Below the pieces are notes generated by a model that had not been told where the DNA came from, made no database searches, and was given only the letters and a program-made list of their open reading frames with translations. A program made the position numbers and the translations under genes. Shown here in pieces: positions 57,238-64,000 of a stretch of DNA of 64,000 nucleotides. Position 1 is the stretch's first letter; each line of letters opens with the position of its first letter. The DNA is from AP-15 sp050729795 (GTDB taxonomy: Bacteria; Pseudomonadota; Alphaproteobacteria; ATCC43930; CGMCC-115725): contig JBOHME010000008.1 of assembly GCA_050729795.1 (NCBI GenBank), forward strand, positions 8,048 through 72,047. The letters run 5' to 3'.

Positions 57238-57774
57238 TCACGCGGCGAGCGGATAATCCGCCTGATCCTCGTAGACCGAGCCGGCCTTGGTTGGAAAGCT
57301 CGCGATCAGGCTGAACGCCTCGAGCATGAGCGGCTCGACACGAAACCCGGCATGCGCGGCGAGATAGGCAGCAACCGCTTCGGGTGCCGGGTTTTGCAGA
57401 CGCGCCAGCGTCACGTGCGGCGCATAGCGGCGCGGCTCGGGTGGCAGACCCGCGCGGATCAGCGCCCGCTCGATCTTGTCGCGCAGCCGGACGAGATCGG
57501 CGCTGCGCTCGACCCCGACCCACAGATTCCGCTGCCGCTCGCCGCCGGCGAAGACCCCGGTCCCGGCCAGCTGCAACGCGAAGCGGCGGGCCCGCAGCCG
57601 GGCCAGCGCGTCGTCTACATCGGCCGCCGCCGTCGCGCCGATCTCGCCGATAAAGCGCAAGGTCAGGTGCAGATTGCCGGCATCGACCCAGCGTGCGCCG
57701 GGCATGCCCGTGCACAAGAGCGACAGACGCAGCTTCAGCTCGGGCGGAAAGGTGATACCGACAAAGAGCCGCAT
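57238..57774 (-). CDS. thpR: RNA 2',3'-cyclic phosphodiesterase
   Basis: ThpR/LigT 2H phosphoesterase (178 aa). The two HxTx motifs are in NLHLTLRFIGEI (about residue 36) and APHVTLARLQNP (about 115), each providing a catalytic His and Thr. The N-terminus MRLFVGITFPPELKLRLSLL is typical. The ATG is at 57774. It lies between the EVE and FIST genes with short gaps (20 and 8 bp), forming a minus-strand run with tesA. Confidence 0.93.
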   Translation of the reverse strand: MRLFVGITFPPELKLRLSLLCTGMPGARWVDAGNLHLTLRFIGEIGATAAADVDDALARLRARRFALQLAGTGVFAGGERQRNLWVGVERSADLVRLRDKIERALIRAGLPPEPRRYAPHVTLARLQNPAPEAVAAYLAAHAGFRVEPLMLEAFSLIASFPTKAGSVYEDQADYPLAA

Positions 57775-57782
57775 CGTGGCGC

Positions 57783-58910
57783 TCAAGTGAACAGTGTCAG
57801 GACGCCGGTATGGCCATAGAGCCGGTCGCGCGAGATCTCGCCATTGGCAAAAAACCCGATCAATGGGAACTCGCCGAGGCCCTCGCGGATCAGCTCGGTC
57901 TCCACCGCCGACTCGCCGAACAGCGCCGCCCCGCGAGCGACACAACTGACGTAGATCCCGGCCTTTGGTGGAGCGTGCAGCCGGCCGGCCAGCTGGCGCA
58001 CCATGCGCGTCATGTCGTGCCGCGCGCTGTCGGGGTCACGCCGGCAGAACAGGATCGGGTCGCCGGCGGCGATCTCGGCGCCGAGCACGACCCAGCCGCG
58101 GCCGGGATCGATCGCCATGATGTTACGCACCAGATAGTCGCCGGTGTCGGAGCCGGCGACCGGCAGACCGGCGAAGATCACCCCGCCGAGCCGGCGCAGA
58201 TCCTGTGTCAGCTCCGGTCCGATATCCTCGCAGAAGACGCTGAGCGCCGGGCGTCCGTCGATGATCATGACAATGTTGTCGCGGGCCTCGTCGATGCGAT
58301 GCGACGGGCCGATCGGCGTGCAGCCCTGGGTCAGCGAGGTCGCGACCGCGATCTCGGGCGCCAGCAGCAGTCCAGCGACCCCATTGGCGCCGAGGCCGGT
58401 TTCGCCTGCCGTTTGAGCCACCAGCGGCGTCTCGCAGCGATGCGATACGAGACCGCCGACCAGAAAGGCGCCGCTCGCTGCGGCGACATCGACGGCCGCC
58501 CTGGTCAGGTCCGGACAGCGCGGGTCGGCATGCACCAGCGCCAGCGCCGGACCGGATTTCTCGATCCAGCCGGCGTGCCGGCGCGGCAGGTCCGAGCCCG
58601 GGTTGTCGGTCGCTGCGAACACTCGAAAGCCGTCCGACGGCAAGGCCGCGATCATCGCCACCGCCGCCGGCTCGTCGAAGATTTCGCTCGCCGGCGAGCA
58701 GACTCCGAGCCCCACGCCGCCGACCCAGGAACTTACCCCGGTGTGTCGCGAAAGCTCGCGCACCAGCTCCGGCAACACCGTGGCCGCGGGCTCGGTCGTG
58801 TAGAGAATGCCGAGATTGGCGCCGTCGACCGGCGCCAGCTCGGCGCAGCAGCGTGCCGCCAGGCTCGCCGGGTCACCGCTCGCCGCCGCCGCGGCAAATT
58901 GCCGGCTCAT
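57783..58910 (-). CDS. FIST domain protein
   Basis: FIST N- and C-domain protein (375 aa), a putative small-ligand sensor without an output domain. The FIST-N region contains ANLGILYTTEPAATVLPELV, VSSWVGGVGLGVCSPASEIF and ALALVHADPRCPDLTRAAVD; the C-terminal part has VEDIGPEL-type FCEDIGPELTQDLRRLGGVI and the ending EFPLIGFFANGEISRDRLYG plus HTGVLTLF. Such proteins often occur near signalling genes; none is obvious here. The start ATG overlaps the tesA stop by 4 bp. Confidence 0.9.
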   Translation of the reverse strand: MSRQFAAAAASGDPASLAARCCAELAPVDGANLGILYTTEPAATVLPELVRELSRHTGVSSWVGGVGLGVCSPASEIFDEPAAVAMIAALPSDGFRVFAATDNPGSDLPRRHAGWIEKSGPALALVHADPRCPDLTRAAVDVAAASGAFLVGGLVSHRCETPLVAQTAGETGLGANGVAGLLLAPEIAVATSLTQGCTPIGPSHRIDEARDNIVMIIDGRPALSVFCEDIGPELTQDLRRLGGVIFAGLPVAGSDTGDYLVRNIMAIDPGRGWVVLGAEIAAGDPILFCRRDPDSARHDMTRMVRQLAGRLHAPPKAGIYVSCVARGAALFGESAVETELIREGLGEFPLIGFFANGEISRDRLYGHTGVLTLFT

Positions 58911-59563
58911 CCGGCACCTCCCTCGGATCCGGTGACCAAGCGAGCGACCACCGGTCCGATGTGATCGACGAGCACATCGACGCCGCGCGCGTTGGGGTGG
59001 AGACCATCCGGTTGATTGAGATCGGGCTTCATCGCAACCCCTTTGAGAAAGAACGGATAAAACGCTGCCTTGTGGGTCTTGGCGAGATCGGGAAAGATCC
59101 GGTCGAATGCGCGATCATAAGCTTGTCCCCAGTTCGGCGGGGCGAGCATGCCAAGCAGCAGCACCTTGGCATGAGCCGCCGTAATCTTGTCGAGCATCCT
59201 GTCGAGGTTGCTGCGCACCGTTGCCGGGTCGATGCCGCGCAGCGCGTCATTCGCACCAAGCGCAAGGATCACCAGATCAGGCTTGTCGGCAAGCGCCCAA
59301 TCGAGCCGGGCGAGACCGTCGGCGGTGGTGTCACCGGAGACCCCGGCATTGATCACCCGCGCGTCGATGCCATGGCGGTGCAGCCACACCTCGAGCCGGG
59401 CGGGAAACGCCTCGTCGGGCATCAGCCCGTAGCCGGCAGTCAGGCTGTCGCCAAAATCGACGATCACCGGGGCATGCGCCGCCGCCGCGGTGGCAAACGC
59501 AGCGAGCGTCAGCATGGCGGCGGCCACTGCGCCGGCAACTCTGCTGACCCGGCGCAACCGCAA
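58907..59563 (-). CDS. tesA: Arylesterase / acyl-CoA thioesterase I (TesA)
   Basis: SGNH hydrolase (218 aa) of the TesA group: thioesterase, arylesterase and lysophospholipase, normally periplasmic. A signal peptide (RVAGAVAAAMLTLAAFATAA) is followed by VIVDFGDSLTAGYGLMPDEA (nucleophile Ser), VINAGVSGDTTADGLARL, LALGANDALRG and DGLHPNARGVDVLV (catalytic Asp-His). I used the TTG at 59563 because it supplies the basic n-region (RLRRVSR) needed by a signal peptide; the ATG at 59515 is the alternative. It is divergent from ybbA-ybbP, the same arrangement as in E. coli. Confidence 0.9.
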   Translation of the reverse strand: MRLRRVSRVAGAVAAAMLTLAAFATAAAAHAPVIVDFGDSLTAGYGLMPDEAFPARLEVWLHRHGIDARVINAGVSGDTTADGLARLDWALADKPDLVILALGANDALRGIDPATVRSNLDRMLDKITAAHAKVLLLGMLAPPNWGQAYDRAFDRIFPDLAKTHKAAFYPFFLKGVAMKPDLNQPDGLHPNARGVDVLVDHIGPVVARLVTGSEGGAG

Positions 59564-59764
59564 CCAGTCCCGGTGCTCCGGCTGTGAAACCGGCGCGCGC
59601 GCGGACCGCTGCTCTTCGCCGCGTGCGGCAGCCGGACGGATCGCGTTGAAAAGCCTCTGCGCCGTGCCATATGGTCCGCGACCTCGGCGCCGCTCGCCAC
59701 CCTTGGACAAAGGCGGGACCGGATGCCGGTCGCCCAGCCGCGCCACCTCTGGCCTGGACGCTAC

Positions 59765-60603
<839 letters not shown>

Positions 60604-60607
<4 letters not shown>

Positions 60608-63129
60608 GCGGGCCGACGCCCCGGTTGGCCCTGCGGCTAGCGCTGCGCGAACTGCGCGGCGGGATCGGCGACCTTCGGGTGCTCGTCGCGGCGCTGGCGC
60701 TCGGTGTCGCGACGATCGCCGGGATCGGCTCGCTCGCCGCCTCGCTGACAGCCGCAATCAACGGCGATGCCCGCGCCCTGCTCGGCGGTGACGCCGAAGC
60801 GGTTCTCGCCTACCACCCGGCCGACCCGTCCGAGCACTCATTTCTGGCACGAAGCGGGGCCTTGTCGGCGATCGCGACGCTGCGGGCGATGGCGCGCACC
60901 GCGGATGGCGCGCGGCAGAGTCTGATCGATTTGAAGGCGGTCGATCGGGCCTACCCGCTCTATGGTGCGGTCGCGCTGGCCCCACCCCAGCCGCTCGGCG
61001 CGGCGCTCAGCCGCCGCAGCGGTGAATACGGCGCGGTCGTCGCTCCGGCGATCCTCGGCCGCCTCGGGCTCGCGATCGGCGATACCATCCGGGTCGGCGA
61101 CGCAGCGCTGCAACTACGCGCAACGATCGCGAGCGAGCCGGACCCCGCCTTGAGCGGCCTCGTCCTCGGGCCGCGGGTCTTGATTTCTTCCGCGGCGCTC
61201 GGCGCGACCGGGCTGATCCGGCCGGGTACGCTGGTCACTTACCGTTACCGTTTGCGGTTGCCCGCCGGGACCGCCGCCAGCGCCTGGATCGCCGCGGCCC
61301 GCGCCGCCTTTCCGCAGGCGGGTTGGGAGTTGCGCAGCTCGGTTGGGGCCGCACCGGGCTTGCAGCAGCTGATCGCGCAAGTGGCATTGTTTCTGTCGCT
61401 GGTCGGGCTGACCGTGCTGCTGGTCGGCGGGGTCGGCATCGGCAACGCGGTGCATTTTCATCTCGCCGCCAGGACCGCGACGATCGCGACCCTCAAATGC
61501 CTCGGCGGCTCTGGACGGCTGGTGTTCGCGGTCTATCTGATCGAAATCCTGGTGCCGGCGCTCCTGGCGATCGCCGCCGGGCTGGTGATCGGCGCGCTGG
61601 TTCCGATTGCCGCAAGACCGTTCCTCGCCGGAGTGTTTCCGGTGGCTGTGTCGTGCGGCCTTTATCCGGCGGCTCTCGGTCTTGCCGCGCTCTTCGGCCT
61701 GTTGACGGCCCTGGTCTTCGCGCTGCCGCCGCTCGCCGCAGTCGGGCGCGTGCCGGTCAGCGCGCTCTTTCGCGACCGGGTCGATCGCGGGCGCCGCCCG
61801 CTCCCGGCGGCGGTGCTGGGTGCGACCGCGGCGCTCACTCTAGGCCTCGCGGCTCTGGCTGTGCTCAGCGCGCACGACCGCAGCGTCGCGTTGTGGTTTG
61901 TGCTCGGAGCCCTTGCCGCCTTCGCGCTGTTTCGCATCGCCGCCACCGTGATCGCCGCCGCGGCGCGGGCGTTCGGCCGCCGGCGCTCGCCGATGCTGCG
62001 GCTGGCGCTCGCCAATTTATGCCGACCCGGTGCCGCAACGGTGCCGGTCGTGCTGTCGCTCGGCATTGGTTTGAGTGTGCTCGCCGCGGTGACGCTCGTC
62101 GAAGGCAATCTCGCACGCGAGGTCGAGACCCGTCTGCCGGAGGCGGCGCCGGCATTTTTTTTTATCGACATCGAGCCCGGCCAGCGCGCTGCGTTTGCGG
62201 CGATTGTCCGCGGTTTTCGCGGTGCGCAGGCGCAAATGGTGCCGATGTTGCGCGGCCGTATCACCCGGCTGAACGGGGTCCCGGTCGAGCGTGCCGCGGT
62301 AAAGGCGCAGGCGCGCTGGGCGCTCAGAAGCGATCGCGGACTGACCTATTCGCCAACGCTGCCCCAGGGTTCGCGCCTCGTCGCCGGCAAGTGGTGGCCG
62401 CCCGATTATCACGGCCCGCCGCTCGTTTCGTTCGACGCCGGGCTCGCCCATGGCATGGGGCTCGCGGTTGGCGACACGCTGAGCGTCAACCTGCTCGGCC
62501 GCGAGATTACCGCGCAAATTGCCAGTCTGCGCCGCATCGACTGGCAGCGGCTCGGCATCAATTTTGCGATCGTGTTCGCCCCGGGCACGCTCGAGCACGC
62601 GCCGCAGACCATTCTCGCCGCCGTTTCCCTGCCGGCGGCGGAGGAAGCCAGCCTCGTGCGCCGGGTGACCGAGCGCTTTCCCAACATCTCGGCGATCCCG
62701 GTGCGCGAGGCGCTGGCGGCGGTCGACCGGGTGGTCGCCACGATCGGCACTGCGATCGGGTTGACGGCGCTTGTTTCCGTCGTCGCCAGCGCGCTGGTGC
62801 TCGGTGGAGCGATTGCCGCGGGGTATCGCCGTCGCGTTTACGAGGCGGTGCTGCTGAAGGTGCTGGGCGCCACCCGCGGCACGATCCTCGCCGCGTTTCT
62901 GCTCGAATACGGTCTCCTCGGCCTCGTCGTGGGGCTGGTCGGCGCGGCCGTGGGCAGCCTCGCCGCCGCCTTTGTCGTGCTGCGGCTGGTCCGGATCGAC
63001 TGGGTCTTTCTGCCGGGACCGCTGCTATGGACCGTGGCACTCTCGGCGCTGCTGACACTGGTCATCGGCTTTGCCGGCACCTGGCACGCGCTCGGCGCTC
63101 CGCCGGCACCCTATTTGCGCGATGAATAG
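60604..63129 (+). CDS. ybbP: ABC transporter permease, YbbP-like
   Basis: Large FtsX-type permease (841 aa). An N-terminal membrane helix (about 25-50, RVLVAALALGVATIAGIGSL) precedes a periplasmic domain. Helix groups then lie at about 260-395 (VALFLSLVGLTVLLVGGVGI), 400-455, 480-500 and 720-835 (GLTALVSVVASALVLGGAIA, LLGLVVGLVGAAVGSLAAAF). KVLGATRGTILAAFLLEYGL is the FtsX cytoplasmic coupling helix. Function is probably export or lipid-related, together with YbbA and TesA. It starts at the GTG overlapping the ybbA stop. A 9-T run at 62155-62163 encodes Phe-Phe-Phe. Confidence 0.92.
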
Positions 63130-63195
63130 AGGCTCCTGCTGTGGTAGCTGTTCGACCGCGCCCTCGTTGATTGTCATTGAAAAGGTCGATAGTCA

Positions 63196-63223
63196 TTGAA
63201 AAGATCGCGTTTTGTGCCAATAT
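63196..63223 (+). promoter_or_regulatory. Candidate sigma-70 promoter of the BI-1/YccA gene
   Basis: TTGAAA (63196-63201), 16-nt spacer, CAATAT (63218-63223). The -35 lies in the second copy of a short direct repeat (gtcattgaaaa). The predicted start is about 45 nt before the gene at 63272. Confidence 0.45.
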
Positions 63224-63271
63224 CCGCGGCGAGGGTTTTCCTCGGCGTGCTTCTCTCTCTGGAGGGGGTCT

Positions 63272-63988
63272 ATGGCTTTGGGTTCGCAGCCCCGCTGGAC
63301 GGTGCGGTCGGCGGACGCGCAGGTCGGCATCGACGTCGGTCTGCGGGACTACATGCTTCGCGTCTACAACTACATGGCATCGGGGCTGGCGCTGACCGGG
63401 ATTGTCGCCTATGTCGCGGCCTATTCCGGCTTCTACGCCCGGATCATGCACACCCCGCTCCTGTGGCTGATCATCCTGGCCCCGCTCGGCCTTGTTATGG
63501 TCATGAGCTTTGGCGTCCAGCGTATGCAGGCGAGCACGCTGCAGATGGTCTTCTGGCTCTATGCGGGGTTGATGGGGCTGTCGCTAGCGATGATTTTCTT
63601 GGTGTTTACCGGGGCCAGCATCGCTCGGGTCTTCTTCATCACCGCCGGCACCTTCGCCGGCATGAGCCTTTACGGCTATACGACCCGGCGCGATCTGTCG
63701 CGGTTCGGCTCGTTCCTGTTTATGGGGCTGATTGGCATCATCATCGCCTCTTTGGTCAACATGTTCATCGCCTCCTCGGCGCTGCAATTCGCGATCTCCG
63801 TGATCGGGGTCATCGTCTTCGTCGGCCTGACTGCGTGGGACACCCAGCAGATCAAGGAAATGTATTACGAGGGCGACGGCTCCGAGATCGCCAGCAAAAA
63901 GGCGGTCATGGGCGCGCTGCGGCTCTACCTCGACTTCATCAATCTCTTCATGATGCTGATGCAGCTGATGGGCACGCGCCGCAGCTGA
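63272..63988 (+). CDS. Bax inhibitor-1/YccA family membrane protein
   Basis: Seven-helix membrane protein of the BI-1/YccA family (238 aa). YccA-like proteins interact with the FtsH protease and others are calcium-leak channels; the role here is undetermined. The N-terminus is LRDYMLRVYNYMASGLALTG, the family core contains FFITAGTFAGMSLYGYTTRR and FMGLIGIIIASLVNMF, and the end is ASKKAVMGALRLYLDFINLF followed by MMLMQLMG. The ATG at 63272 has GGAGGGGG four nt upstream. The gene ends 12 bp before the window edge. Confidence 0.94.
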   Translation: MALGSQPRWTVRSADAQVGIDVGLRDYMLRVYNYMASGLALTGIVAYVAAYSGFYARIMHTPLLWLIILAPLGLVMVMSFGVQRMQASTLQMVFWLYAGLMGLSLAMIFLVFTGASIARVFFITAGTFAGMSLYGYTTRRDLSRFGSFLFMGLIGIIIASLVNMFIASSALQFAISVIGVIVFVGLTAWDTQQIKEMYYEGDGSEIASKKAVMGALRLYLDFINLFMMLMQLMGTRRS

Positions 63989-64000
63989 GCGGTCCAACCG

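Overview
The window is a dense, high-GC chromosomal segment with many TTG and GTG starts and housekeeping genes in a layout typical of Alphaproteobacteria, most likely Rhodospirillales-like. The markers are tesA divergent from ybbA-ybbP, ribF-ileS-lspA-bamF, an HDAC-like gene followed by xseB-ispA-dxs-tlyA, hisB-hisH-GNAT-hisA-hisF-hisE-HIT divergent from hslVU, a hopanoid RND transporter (HpnN), ETF-QO and paired KGG-repeat stress proteins. There are no insertion sequences, phage genes or CRISPR arrays. I would not assign a genus from sequence alone.

Layout. 1-3.1 kb: start of atpA (cut by the window edge), atpH, and a KpsS-like capsule glycosyltransferase. 3.4-8.8 kb: a lone receiver protein and an isoprenoid block on the minus strand (HDAC-like, xseB, ispA, dxs, tlyA). 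8.9-16.3 kb: DUF423 protein, glycosyltransferase, sugar epimerase, YajQ, tRNA-Glu, nitroreductase, D-amino acid dehydrogenase, two KGG proteins and a cupin. 16.5-23 kb: acetyltransferase, SGNH hydrolase, tRNA-Gln, ispE, a TPR protein and ETF-QO. 22.9-28.8 kb: ribF, ileS, lspA, bamF and an SDR. 28.9-35.1 kb: the histidine operon and hslVU. 35.3-42.9 kb: DUF296, then an overlapping five-gene operon (TPP enzyme, enolase-superfamily enzyme, duplicated membrane protein, gluconate-dehydrogenase-like small subunit, GMC flavoprotein) and MgtC. 43-48.4 kb: thiolase with its DUF35 partner, a four-domain rhodanese, a tandem ABM-fold exported protein and a selenoprotein. 48.5-64 kb: beta-helix exported protein, nucleotide-sugar dehydrogenase, cobA, sulfotransferase, HpnN, EVE protein, ThpR, FIST protein, TesA, YbbA/YbbP and a BI-1/YccA membrane protein.

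The most notable feature is at 47.2-48.4 kb. Two open frames that look like a broken gene are in the same reading frame and are separated by a single TGA (47655-47657). Reading through it gives a 402-residue protein of the GrdB/PrdB-like reductase family with a Sec-x-x-Cys motif at residue 154, and a GC-rich hairpin 11 nt after the UGA fits a bacterial SECIS. The gene should be read as one selenoprotein. It has a structured leader and lies downstream of a rhodanese and an ABM-fold gene.

A second theme is the number of short perfect tandem repeats (15-29 bp units, 2-5 copies). Several lie inside genes, including the essential ileS, and others at gene ends. A third is the duplicated, histidine-bearing membrane protein that sits where a cytochrome subunit would be expected in the GMC/gluconate-dehydrogenase-like operon.
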